From: Rhizopus arrhizus
Taxonomy: Eukaryota; Mucoromycota; Mucoromycetes; Mucorales; Rhizopodaceae
Reading direction: 5' to 3'
Length of the DNA stretch: 64,000 nucleotides
NCBI GenBank assembly: GCA_024220505.1
Contig: JAKZZE010000004.1
Span: 124,001-188,000 of the forward strand
Numbering within the stretch: position 1 is the first letter of the stretch; every line of letters begins with the position of its first letter. The notes beneath the pieces were generated by a model that saw only the letters and a program-made list of their open reading frames with translations, did no database searches and was not told the origin of the DNA. A program made the position numbers and the translations under genes. Shown piece by piece: positions 1-11,073 of this stretch.

Positions 1-669
1 TCTTTTTAAAAAAGTTTATTATACAAGCATCAGACTCTATTTATATTATTAGTAAAGTGTGTGCATGTGTATTTCTTTTTTCTTAAATGATAGCATGTAA
101 GAAATAATATTATCAAGCTACTTTGAATGATAATAAAAAGAATGAAGAAGAGGATTGCTTACACTAAACCTTGTGTATGCACAGCTTCAAAGATGATCAA
201 GGTTAAAAGCCACAGATGTTATAGTATAGAATGCATAAAGAGAAGCTAAAGCTTGGCGTTGTCGATCTAGTAAACAAAAAGCAAATGATGCTGTAGTGCA
301 TACAGTTTGAAAAGAACAGTAATAAAAAAAAAAAGAAGAAGAACCAAACTGTATCAAACAAGAGAATGGCATACAGGCTTTATAATGCAATTCAATGAAC
401 AAAAGAAAATAAGACTCTTGTGCTCAATAAAAGCAACCCACTCCTTTTGTCCCTCTTTCTTTTGATACAAGAATGAAAATGGGCCGAGAACAAATTAAAC
501 TTTTTCTGATTTATGTTTATTTCCATCTACTTTTGTGAGAAACTTCTTTAACAAAATAAACTAGCTTTGTTTTCGTATTTATTTTCACCCACCCACACAT
601 ACACACATTCTAACTTTTTCTTTCTCTTGGAACCTTTTTTTTATCTTTCTTTTATTTCCACAACACACA
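1..669. repeat. Rab 5' module, copy A (partial)
   Basis: This flank is homologous to the DNA upstream of all six other Rab copies (for example 12780-13500, 18240-18954, 26110-26835). It holds a TG-rich microsatellite near 55-75 and a conserved stretch that is open on the minus strand at 187-402. That stretch is about 70 codons, and its reading frame shifts between copies with the length of A/T runs. It may be an old exon or only conserved promoter DNA, so I do not call a gene. The module is cut by the window edge. Confidence 0.7.
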
Positions 670-770
670 ATGTATGGCAAGTACGATTATCGTTTTAAGC
701 TTCTTTTAATTGGCGATTCAGGTGTTGGTAAAACTAATTTAATATGTAGATTTACAGTAAGTGGCAGCCC

Positions 771-814
<44 letters not shown>

Positions 815-1642
815 AAATTCATCTGGCTCCTTTGATACGTTTTAGAGCAATGAATTCTACTTGGAGTATCTACCTACCTTTAATCTTGACTTTACGGGGA
901 AAATCCATGAAATTGGTATAGACAATAATAGCTTAAAATAGACATAATGTATTGCTAAATTCCACTTTAGATAACCGTATTATCAAGGCGGAAATTTGGG
1001 ATGCAAGTGGAAAAGGAAGAGGCAGGGATATGATTTCAAGGTAACAATCATGTAAAAAATAATAAACAAGTAGCGAGAGAGAAAGAGAAAGAAAGGAGTG
1101 CTGATGTTACTGTATAGTTATTACCGCGATGCGGCAGGTATATTTATTGTTTACGGTAAAACAAAATAAAAAACTTCCTTTGCTTTCATACCCAACTCCC
1201 TTTTCCCTCTGCAGATATCACATCTAGATCCTCCTTTGAAAATGCTCAAAGCTGGATTAGAGAAATAAAAGGCCACACAAATCCGAATGCTGTGGTTATG
1301 CTTGTAGGCAATAAGGTCGATTTATCCAAATCCAGTCGAGAGATCGAGACAGAAGAAGGTAGATCACTGGCTGAAGAAGAAGGATTTTTATTTATCGAGA
1401 CATCCGCCAAGGATGCTACCAACATCGACACAGCCTTCACTACCCTCATCGGCAAACTCTGTTCAAACCTGCCCGAGAAACCTAAGGATACCCCAACAAA
1501 CCTGCCCGAGAAACCTCAGGCTACCCCAAGCCAATCGATAACCAAAAAATGTATGCAGTCAAGATTCCCTCGTGTTCGAGGTTTGTTTTCTCGTAAAGAA
1601 ATTACAGAGAAAGAAAAAGAAAGTAAATGTATATGCTGTTGA
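670..1642 (+). CDS. Rab11/Ypt-like small GTPase, copy A
   Basis: Predicted 230-aa Rab-family GTPase, expected to cycle on endomembranes in vesicle traffic. Exons are 670-756, 846-915, 971-1040, 1118-1155 and 1215-1642, with phases identical to the other copies. The P-loop (GDSGVGKT), G4 (NKVDL) and G5 (ETSA) are present, and the C-terminus is CICC, a likely geranylgeranylation signal. Switch I is divergent (LEYLPTFNLDF, where Rabs usually have a STIGVDF-like core). Switch II reads WDASGKG, so the catalytic Gln of the WDTAGQE motif is Lys and hydrolysis may be impaired. Exon 5 carries two copies of an 11-aa repeat beginning NLPEKP. Intron 1 contains 40 T (774-813). A poly(A) signal AATAAA follows the stop. 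The family call is strong; function is inferred. Confidence 0.88.
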
Positions 1643-1953
1643 ATAAAGGTTTATTTTATACATCATTCAAGTCTTTCTTGATCCTTTTCGGTGAATGTCT
1701 TTGGCTGACTGTTGACCCAATCTTTCTTTTGGATTCCGAACGCTTGATAAGTGTTTATTTTCTAGTACGCTTTTGAGCTTCATCATCAGATGCTTCAGAG
1801 GGACCAAGGTCGATCGATTGTACCATGTCCTGTGGAAGGTAGTTCAGGAGGTTCTCTGGACTTTTTACTGCAGCTCTGTGCATCTTGACCCACTGTTGTG
1901 TTTGAGATGACATGGATTATTTGCTGAACAAAAAAGTGCGTTAGGACTCTTTC

Positions 1954-2012
<59 letters not shown>

Positions 2013-3500
2013 TGATAAAAAGACAATGATTCTATCACTGCTAAAGCAAGATTGTTTTGCCCATGTGTCATACTAGACAATATTGACGAACGAGGTTTAA
2101 CCATAACTACTGCTCATAGAGTTTTATCATCTTGATACTTGCTCTCTACCTAAATTTAAATACAGAATATGGCCTCAATTAGGTTCGTTGGAGAGTTTTT
2201 CTTAAAAAAACTATGTATGGGTTTTCCACAAAAGAGGAAGAGAGAAAGACGAGGTTCAAAGTGTCCAATGTATACTTGCTGTAGATACACAGACATGGGT
2301 CTACCTCATGTTTGTCGACTGCCGGTGATAGATCCCCTCTTTTAAAGAACTGTTTGCTTTACGGTTCCGTGTTTCTGACTGAATAACATGATACTGTCTA
2401 TTTTGGATACATTTAGAAAAGCCCAGCGGATCAAGATACTTTTTTTTATTTAGGCCAAGGTCTCTTTGTTTTCTGAAAAGTATTGACTACCTCTCTTTCG
2501 ATAGATTATGATGGTGGACTTGATCCGAACTCTGGCCGATATTCATCCGGACAGCCCCCTTTGTGTCCTTCATGATCCTCCTAAAAACACTTTCTTTCTA
2601 CAAACAACCCCTGTCCTTTTCATTCTTTACCACAGCCTCCTTTGTTTCTTACGGTCTGGTTGTTTCAAGCATCCCTCTCCTTGAAAGGGTTGACTGTTGG
2701 TTGATGCATTGTGTCCTTTGATGCTTATGAGGCCCTATTGAAATGGTTTGAATGCATCAGCCTCACTAGGGGAAGGGTATTTGACCTAGACCTCGCACTC
2801 TTTTATTCATCTTCTTTGAAGGGCCATGATGACAGATCATGCAGAGTGAAGATGTGTGCTGGTTAAAGTGTACGTTGTTGAACAAGAGCAAAAGGAGGCT
2901 GTAACGGGTATAACTCGAGAGTTTTTTTTTCTTTTAACCAAATAAAGAATATTTGGATTTCTTGGTACGTTATCTTATTGGTTTATTTTCATTGCTTTTA
3001 AAAGAGATTTTTTGGTATTTGATACACTATTTCCAGGAATAGATGTCGCGTTTACTTGTCGCTTTTTTATATATATTGTATTATAAACTTTGTAAAAATG
3101 CGACTTTACTTTTTGAAAATAGTGTAAAGCATTCAATTTGAAGAAGAGGAGATCCAAGGTACGTCTGAGGCCATGGAATCTCTTTCTGCTTTTCTTCACC
3201 TTTGGACTTATTTTCTAGCTTTTAAATATAGATTGCTTTGGATGTTTAGTAAAGCAACCTTCAGACGGATAGATGAACTGAATGAATCAATCAGAGCAGA
3301 CCACGTCTGTAAAGAGTGACAATACTGAGTGATAGGCATGAGCTGGAATGATGGTATTCAGAGTTTATGTAGATGAAACTAGAAGGAAATAGATTGGATG
3401 GTTGATTGTTCGATAGAACTGTACATGAATGCTCCACAATGGATAGCTGAATTTACACTGTAAATAAAGAGCTATCGACAATTACATTCAGTACATTTGA
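1643..3500. repeat. Rab 3' module, copy A
   Basis: This stretch of about 1.8 kb downstream of Rab A recurs behind Rab C (19897-21900), Rab D (27817-29760), Rab F (inverted, 42360-44386) and Rab G (inverted, 56290-58193). On the strand opposite Rab, about 1755-1895, it holds a conserved 3'-exon-like stretch described at 36224-36373. A 53-nt T tract lies at 1958-2010, where other copies have only about 8 T. No complete gene can be assembled. Confidence 0.7.
3025..3124. mobile_element. 100-bp MITE with TA target duplication
   Basis: The segment starts CACTATTTCCAG and ends GAAAATAGTG, so its ends are inverted repeats, and it is bounded by TA on both sides (3023-3024 and 3125-3126). The homologous sites in the Rab C and Rab D modules (near 21500 and 29400) read straight through, with one TA at the insertion point in the latter. 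A relative of exactly the same length lies at 63596-63695. TA duplication points to Tc1/mariner-type mobilisation. Confidence 0.85.
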
Positions 3501-3880
3501 AAGTAAGCTAGAATAAAATACATCTTTTTTTTTTTTGCACCTTTCTTGATAGCACGACAGAAAACACTGAAACAATAAAGTATAAAGTTTATAAAAAGAA
3601 ATCCAACTGAAACGGAAGGGGTACTAGTGAGACTCAAACAAAGAGCAAAACAAGGATGAATTTGTACCGAATAAAATAAGATGTATTTCTACTTTTTTGT
3701 TCCTTTTGAATTTTGTAGTGAAGGATGGCTTCATGAATCCACACACCCTTTCACTCTCATTCTTGCTCCTTCCTTTGTACTTTTCTTCAAAGGAGGCAAA
3801 CTCTTCCTATATAAGTAAAGTAATACTAGTATAAGTATTCTATAGTGTGCTTGTCAATATATAACATACCCTAAGCATGC
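3500..3880. other. Intergenic, no gene seen
   Basis: AT-rich end of the Rab 3' module. It includes a T10-type tract near 3525 and AATAAA-like sites. No coding stretch is supported. Confidence 0.5.
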
Positions 3881-4740
3881 CAAGCGCCTTAACGATCACT
3901 AGGACGCTCATCAGCTCTGATTCGTTGCTGACCAACGAGAAACGCTTGTCCATAGCTGGCATGTATAGCCTATCTCCCTTCAAATTCATTCTAAAGAGGG
4001 AACAGCCAAAACCTAATACAAAAAAAAAAACATATTGGGTAAAGTGAGTATATTACCATATTTATAATATATTCATGATTGAACTGGCATTTGCCTTCAA
4101 ACAGCAAACCAAACGAGACTGGGCTTTTCATCCTCAAAGAAATCTGTCGATCAACAGAGAGCTTCATCATCTTCACTAACTTAACAAAGTCGCCCTCTTC
4201 ATACTGTTTGCTTTCTTTCTCTGGACGCTTTATCTCTATGTAGAAAAGATAAATCTCTCTTTTCCTATCCTTTATTTCCAGCTGGAAGTCTGGCTTTCTT
4301 CTTTTGTCCTTTTTCTGCAACGTCCATCCTAAAAAAAGAAGCATGAACCGGATATGTTATTATAATTATGTACATCCTTTTGTATTGATACTTCATGGTG
4401 AAGCTTGCTTCCGACTTGTCATTGGCAACTACTGAGCCAGCAGCAGAACTCGCTGCTATCTTCATTACAGCATCATCAAGAGCTGAAGGAACTGTGAAGG
4501 GTGGTTGAGCGTCCTCACCCTATTTATAATTTGCATATTAAATTTATGATTAGTTCCAGTAATACTTTCACAAAGATCATATCTTTTAACTTACGTCGAT
4601 CAACGCTTTGCAGTAAAGCACCGCATCACCAGAAACTCTAGGTAGTTGAATGCCTTTATAGACCTCTTTCAGTAAAATGGCTCCAGTTTCTTCATCCAAA
4701 TGCGTAGATATGCATCTACTCTTGTTTCACTTGTCTACAG
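3881..4740 (-). pseudogene. Remnant of a Mucoralean-type uncharacterised gene
   Basis: Minus-strand blocks separated by intron-like gaps read as one protein. A 5' piece lies around 4590-4730, a piece with SSAAGSVVANDK near 4395-4465, a piece near 4080-4320 with IEIKRPEKES and DFVKLVKMMK, and a 3' piece at about 3880-4010 with CSLFRMNLKGDRLYMPAMD. I recall multi-copy Mucoralean proteins with a similar pattern (an acidic/basic 'E-x-K-R-P' strand, then 'DFVKL..MMK', then 'R-M-x-L-K-x-D-x-x-Y'), but cannot verify this. I find no complete 5' end, so it is probably a fragment. The 'EIKRP' strand could belong to a PD-(D/E)xK-like fold, which is only a guess. Confidence 0.45.
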
Positions 4741-4903
4741 AAAACATAAAAGACAAGCTCCTATAGATAGCTCATTTGAGTATACTATCCACACCATCGA
4801 TAATAAACTACAGTATTTTTAGTTCAAATTTGATTGAAGAAACAATTAAATTCGACCAAAAAAAAGGGGGAGTTTCGACCGTCGCGTCCGTTACATTGAC
4901 CGA

Positions 4904-5816
4904 TTTACATTTCCTTTTTTATCTGTATCTGAGTACCAATTTCGACCACAATAAAACCAAATTTCAATCAAGCTGATTTTCTCTTTGACTTAATCGGTCG
5001 AACTTGTAAGAATCTCTCTTTACTTGAACATCTTTGGAAGCACGATTCAGAATGTCTTCTTTATCCTTGACAATCGTCAGCCATAACAGATCTTTCAGCT
5101 TCTCCAATTCTAGTGATTGGACTGTCTATGTCAGTCATTTGAGACCTTTTAACAATAGTCTTAATCTTTGCCCAAAAGTTTTCAATTGAATTTAAGAAAG
5201 AAGAGTGTGGTGGCAGGCATATCAATTTGTATCTTCTTTTTCTACTTTCTCTATAATTGTTTTGAGTTTATGGATACGAATGTTGTCAAAAACTAAAGAT
5301 CTAAAGTATCCATTACACTAATAAAAAATCACAAGTTCCTTCCATTTTGTTTTAGCTCTTGTTACTTTAAGTCCCAGGTTAACAACGCGAAGAGAACAAA
5401 TAGCGTCAAGTATTGAAACAGAGGGACCTCTAGTTGTTGGAATCACCACTTTAGATAGCTCTCCTTTCTTGGCTTGACAATAATCTTTGTTGTTTTCTTC
5501 AAAATAATCGCACAATTCTCTTTTAAATGATTGTGCAAAACTTGTTTGAGTTGCCCAAGCTCTCAAATGATAAACATAAATTCATATCTATCCTTGACCT
5601 TTTGCTGTTCTTTTCAACCGTTCCATAAAAATTTAAAAGTTCAAATATCTAAAGACTATATTTCTGGTTGTTGTCAGTTAAAGCATTGATTGCGCAATTA
5701 TTCTTTTAGTAATTGAATTTCGGTTGAAAAGAGAAAGCCAGCTTGATTGAAATCTGATTTTATTGTAGTCGAAATTGGTACTCAGGCACAGACAAAAAAG
5801 GAAACATAAATGTAAA
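4904..5816 (-). mobile_element. Degenerate Tc1/mariner-like DNA transposon
   Basis: Two inverted terminal repeats of about 85 bp face each other: 4904-4988 and 5728-5816, sharing the core GAGTACCAATTTCGAC. Between them the minus strand (about 5566 down to 5000) encodes broken pieces of a DDE transposase. These are a stretch with RRGPS-like residues (TTRGPSVSILDAI), then VFDNIRIHK, which fits the second catalytic Asp region, then a decayed match to the PPYSP..NPIE..W segment with several stops. At about 0.9 kb it is shorter than a full element, so the N-terminal part is probably lost. A target duplication could not be fixed. It is not autonomous. Confidence 0.7.
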
Positions 5817-6041
5817 ACAAACAATCGATTTGCTCTGCTTGAAAGCTAGAGTATATTGTTATCATTGTCTTCTTTGCTTTTTCTTTAAAAAAGCAAAAAT
5901 CTATAAATACAATGAAACAGCTTCAGTTTTCTTTTTTTTGTTTGGGTAAAACTTTGTATTTCAAAGGAAAAGAATAGTTTTATTTTCGTACTTTGTGAAT
6001 AACAGTTTCTCTGCTTATTTTTATCAAGCGAAATACTATAA
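5817..6041. other. Flank between the two transposons
   Basis: AT-rich DNA between the Tc1-like remnant and the Gypsy 5' LTR. The last four bases (6038-6041, ATAA) are the left target-site duplication of the Gypsy element. No gene seen. Confidence 0.5.
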
Positions 6042-6130
6042 TGTGAGATTAAACTAAATCTGAATTATAATTTGAATAAAATTATCTTTTACTCTTATAA
6101 ATATTGGTTGCACAATACTTAAACATTACA
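6042..6130 (+). repeat. 5' LTR
   Basis: 89 bp, starting TGTGAGATT and ending AAACATTACA (TG..CA). It contains AATAAA and TATAAATA-like motifs. It matches 10522-10610 except for one A/T change near the 3' end. The length is unusually short for an LTR. Confidence 0.92.
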
Positions 6131-6143
6131 TGGTGAGGCCACC
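6131..6143 (+). other. Candidate primer-binding site
   Basis: TGGTGAGGCCACC begins directly after the 5' LTR. Its TGG start fits pairing with the CCA end of a tRNA. Which tRNA would prime cannot be told from the window. Confidence 0.5.
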
Positions 6144-6362
6144 AGCCATATATTTATAATTAAGAGATCAAACAGCAACACACACTTATCCACAGCTAAA
6201 AGAGTCCGCAGAGCATCTGCACCAAATTTCACTTTTCTTTTAGACGAAACACAACTCCTTTCGTTCGAAAACTTAGCTAAACTCATTACACAACATCCTC
6301 GATGACACTCCGAAAGCTCAATAACCACAACAACATCTTATCACACAGCAACCACCGAGTTC

Positions 6363-9300
6363 ATGTCAGGATCCACTACAAACTTTCAATCAACTCTTGG
6401 AAACAATGATTCTCAATCGCTGTTGTTTTCAGGACAATCATACAATGCGTCAGACTTCCATATCTACATGCTAAATGAACGTGCTCGCACAGTACCTAGT
6501 CCTAATTATGAGCATCTTCAAAGCATACGCATTTGGCTCATTGATTATGAATACCAGGCTAAACTTCATGGTGTGAGTAATCTTGACCTATGCGCCCGGT
6601 ATGTTGTCACATACATGCCACTTAACCTCAAAAACTGGCTTTCACGTAGACCTCCTCCTATCTTGGCCAAATGGAATTTAATGAAAGAAGATTTAATTTC
6701 TAGATTTGGAGTATCTGAAGAAGTCGACAATAAACGACGTTTAAAAGACCTAAAGAAATGTCGTAAAGATCTTAAGCAATCGATTCGTTTACATGCTACA
6801 GATTTCGAGTATCTTTTGAGTTTAATCACTGAAAATTATACAGAAGATACCAAGATCACTATGTTTATTCAATCACTAGATAAAGCAGAAACTCGATTGT
6901 CGTTGATTGCGTTACAAGCAGCATTAGGATTAACAACTTTGGACCAGATTATAGCAAAAGCAATTGAAGTGGAAGACAGGGCGAGATTACAAGATCAACC
7001 TCAAACACAACAAGAGGATGATGACAACTCAACTTCTCCTATGGATATCGATAATTTCCAGAAGTATTCGAACAAGGGTAAACATCGTTATCATAAGAAA
7101 CCAGCAAATCATCATTCACAACAAACAACTCAACTAAGGGCTTATGATAAAGATAGAAAACCAATTTGTGATTTGTGTCGAAAATCACATCGTCCTATAG
7201 ACTGTGACCAGCATAAGAAAAACTCTTGTAAAAAGAAACACAAAAAATACAACAAAAGAATTAACATCGTGAAAACACAAGAGCAATCTTCTAGTACAAG
7301 CAACTTCAACTCAGCTTCAGCTAGCATTGCTCATTTGGCGAAGTTGGCAGAATCAAAATTACCCAGAACTAAATTGGTTATTCAACAACGACCTTGCATC
7401 AGTTTATGGGATACTGGAGCAGAGATCAGTGGTATTAGCAAAACATTTACTGAAACGATTGGTGTTGCAATAAGCAAAAACACAAGCATTCCATACCGGG
7501 ATGTGAATGGCAACATTAACAATACTTGTGGGACAGTGGAGTTAACCTTGGGTGATATTGCATTCAATGTTCACTTAATCGAAGGTTTAGCACATGATTT
7601 GATTATTGGATGGGACACAATTACAGCACTTCAAGGTCAAGTGGATGCTAAAACACAATCAGTCACTATCAGAATCAATGATACCACAACCACCATACCT
7701 ACAATCAAAGACATGCAGATGATCAGTGCTATCGAAACTCAAGTCAAAGCCACAGAAGACATAACTGACATGATTCTAAATGAATACAAAGACGTGATTG
7801 CAGAAAACCCGAACAAACCAAAAGTCACTCATCTTGTAGAATTTGAAATCGACACCGGGGATCACGAACCAATATTTGAGAAACCTAGGACATTTCATCC
7901 AATAATGGAACAACAAATTAATCAACATTTGGAGGAAATGTGCCAAGATAGTATCATGAAAAAAATATCATTTTCTAGATGGGCATCAAAGGTGCGACCT
8001 GTGGAGAAACCTGATGGATCAACACGAATATGTGGCAATTATGTTAAACTTAATGAAATTACCACACCTATTCAATATCCCTTTGTGAACATGCATGAAG
8101 CTTTACAGAGCATGGGTAAAGCAAAGATTTTCACAAAAATTGACTTAGCATCAGGTTATTACCAAATTCCAATCAAAGAATTAGACAAAGAGAAGACAAC
8201 GCTAGTCACCAAATCAGGCTTTTATGTATTCAACGTCATAAGTATGGGACTCAAGAATGCGCCTATGGTATTTCAAAACTTAATGGACATGGTGCTTGGC
8301 GTATACAGGTTTTCGATTGCGATTGCATATTTAGATGACTTGATTATCTTTTCTTCTGATTTTGACGAACATATTAAACATGTTCGAATGGTAATGGATA
8401 TGTTATAATTTGCTAATTTATCAATCAAACTTTCCAAATGTCAATGGTTGCTTCCACAAATTGAATACTTAGGTTTTATACTATCGTCTCAAGGTGTTCA
8501 AGGAAATCCAGACAAGATCAAGTCCATTATAAATTATCCAATACCGCAAAATTTACAAGAAGTGGAGCAATTTCTCGGGATGGCAGGCGTGTATCAGAGA
8601 TTCATCTCTCAGTACTAAATTAAAACTGAACCCCTGCGACTACTCAAAAAGAAAGACCAAGACTTTATCTGGGAAGAAAAACAGCAAGCTGCATTCAACA
8701 AACTAATGGAAGACTTATGTCTACTACCAACACTAAAGCAACCAGATTTTTCTTTGGCGTTTGAGCTACATTCAGATGCAGCTACTAAAGCAGGTATAGC
8801 AGTGATTCTGTGTCAACGGTACGAAAATTCTCCATATCCCTTGGCATATGCTTCGAGATCAATTACACCAGCAGAAAAAAACTGCTCAGTTCAAGAATTA
8901 GAACGTCTTGCAGTTGTTTTTGGCATTAAGAAGTTCAGACAATTTCTTGAATGTGGTACTTTTTTGGTATATATGGATCACTCAAGCCTTCAATGGGTAC
9001 TAAATACTAAAGAAGACAAGCAGGCTCGGATCTGGCGGTGGTGCATGTTCTTACAGTCGTATAATTTTCAAGTTATATATGTTCCAGGTAAAACCAATCA
9101 AGCAGCTGATGCATTATCACGACACCCGCTACCAGCAACAGTACAGATCTTACAAGAAATTAACTGGCTTGATGAACAAAACAAAGACACATACATCAGA
9201 GATATCAAGAACAAAATCAAGGACAACCATTCGTTCAACATAAAACATCAATTTCTTTTCAAGGTGATAAAAAATAATCATGATGTCGCCAGAAACAATT

Positions 9301-10391
9301 TATTGCTTGTAGTGCCACAAACATTACAACAACAAATAATGAAGGAATTTCACGGCTCGGATTTTGCAGGTCACTTTGGGGTTAAGAAGACTGAAGCAAA
9401 AATTACACAGCGTAAATTTTGATGGAAAGATATGCATCAAGATAGCAAAGCTCATTGCAGAGGTTGTCAACACTGCAAACAAGTCAAAGAAGTAAAGCAC
9501 CATACTCCAGAGCAACTAGGCACAACCAACGGCAATTATCCATTTCATTGTGCCGCCATTGATTTCTGGGGTCCTCTTCCTGAAAGCATAATCGACGGAG
9601 TGAAACAGAAATATATCCTAGTGGTGATTGATACATATACCAAATTCGTTGAATTGAACACCGTGACAGCTACCAGTAGTGAGGAAGTGGCGAGAATATT
9701 TCATAGAGATTTCATACTAAAACATGGCGTGCCGGAAGAAGTACTTCAAGACAATGGTCCACCATTCTCAAGCTTATTCCATTCACAACTAACGAAACTT
9801 TTGGGATCAAAGAACTTGTTCACACCAGCATATCATTCACAGTCAAACGGTGCGGTGGAGAGATTTATGGCTACATTAAGAAGGATGATCCTTACGTACA
9901 CAGCACAGGAGTCTATACAATATGAATGGAGCAAACACTTACGATGGATTCAATTTGTCTATAATAACACAGTGCATGCAAGTACAGGATATACACCATT
10001 TTTCTTGGTACATGGCAGACATCCTAGAACTCCATTAGTCACAGCTAAAGAAAACAGCATCTTTGATCATTATAAACCACCTCAAGAATTTGCAACAAAG
10101 CTACAAGAACGGTTTAATTGTGCATTTGACATGGTTGATGAACACTTCAACAAAAAGAACAGTAATTATCAAACAAATCAGTTCCAAATCGGTCAAAAGG
10201 TTCTAGTCTTTAATCAAGCATTGACTACAAAGAAAAAGTCTAGAAAGTTGATGTTCGACTGGATTGATCCTTTCCTCATTACAAATATAAAATCAAGATC
10301 AACTGTAAATTTGAAGAACACTGATACTGACCAAATAATACTTAACGTTCATGTGTCAAGAATCAAGTTATTACAAGAGGGTCAAGAATGA
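6363..10391 (+). pseudogene. Gypsy gag-pol polyprotein with three nonsense codons
   Basis: One continuous reading frame of about 1,342 codons from ATG 6363 to the stop at 10389-10391, interrupted by TAA 8406-8408, TAA 8616-8618 and TGA 9420-9422. There is no frame change across any of them. Visible parts: Gag (about residues 1-230); a CCHC-like knuckle CDLCRKSHRPIDC (about 269-281, spacing CX2CX3HX4C); aspartic protease DTGA (about 350); reverse transcriptase with YLDD (about 8330); RNase H from about 8750 (HSDAA); integrase HHCC (HCRGCQHC) spanning the third stop; and integrase catalytic D, D, E in IDFWGP, QDNGPP and GAVERF. A WIDPF block near the end resembles the GPY/F module. Two stops fall in the RT-RNase H part and one in the integrase zinc domain. 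Confidence 0.9.
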
Positions 10392-10521
10392 TTATAATCT
10401 ATATACACAAGCTTTTTTCCCACTGGGTTTTGTAATGCGTGTTTTACTTATGAATGTCTATACATTTTATCTACATATTATTATCATTATATTCATCCAT
10501 AACTCCTTCTCAGTAACGGGA

Positions 10522-10610
10522 TGTGAGATTAAACTAAATCTGAATTATAATTTGAATAAAATTATCTTTTACTCTTATAAATATTGGTTGCACAATTCTT
10601 AAACATTACA
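10522..10610 (+). repeat. 3' LTR
   Basis: Partner of the 5' LTR (88 of 89 bases equal), followed by ATAA at 10611-10614. I could not find a convincing polypurine tract just upstream. Confidence 0.92.
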
Positions 10611-11073
10611 ATAATCGGCATTCTCGTTTTTATTACAGCATATTTGATAACGACAAGAACACGAACGCGGTGTTTGTCTTGGGAAGTAGAGCACATGTGA
10701 AACCGCTGTCACCTTTTCTGCACTCAGCTAAAGGATTACATAAAGTTCAATGTTCCTAAAATAGTTAAAGCATTGCTATCTGTATTACAAATTGGTGTTC
10801 TGAAGCTCGGCATGGTCATAATGACCGTGAGCCATACCAAGCAAGAAGGGAAGTACCCCTTAGTAGAATAATGCAAAGGATGATTTCATCAAAAGTTCCT
10901 AAAAAGACATTACTTCCTATGGGTCAAATGGTTGTCCTCTAATAGCTTTTAGATACTGTAGTTCCATCAATAACAAGAAAACAAAAGTTCCGGTAGTAGC
11001 AATTCTGCAAATGTATAAAAAAGATGCCCCTCTTTTTCTTTTAAATTAGTAACTTTTACTTTTTTTATTTTGT
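10611..11073. other. Upstream region of hydrolase 1
   Basis: From about 10790 to the hydrolase start, this stretch resembles 47300-47550 upstream of hydrolase 2, so it is the inherited promoter region. 10611-10790 seems specific to this copy. No gene seen. Confidence 0.5.

Larger units (their letters stand above)
6042..10610 (+). mobile_element. Ty3/Gypsy-type LTR retrotransposon
   Basis: A 4,569-bp element bounded by two 89-bp LTRs that differ at one base and flanked by ATAA on both sides (6038-6041, 10611-10614). The domain order in one frame is Gag, zinc knuckle, protease, reverse transcriptase, RNase H, integrase. The RT-RNaseH-IN order defines Ty3/Gypsy rather than Copia. There is no chromodomain after the integrase. 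Three in-frame stop codons break the pol part, so this copy is probably not autonomous although its LTRs are almost identical. Confidence 0.92.

Noticed and set aside
670..921. Reading Rab A exon 1 straight through into a poly-Phe protein
   Set aside because: The Phe run is the intron T tract. A consensus donor (GTAAGT) after exon 1 and an acceptor before exon 2 restore a Rab sequence in all seven copies.
1246..1455. Ser/Leu-rich frames antisense to Rab exon 5 in every copy
   Set aside because: They are the complement of conserved Rab codons. Conservation follows the Rab frame.
6566..6829. Antisense frames in the Gypsy element (also 7142-7327, 7382-7567, 9324-9515)
   Set aside because: They overlap the gag-pol frame and carry no motif.
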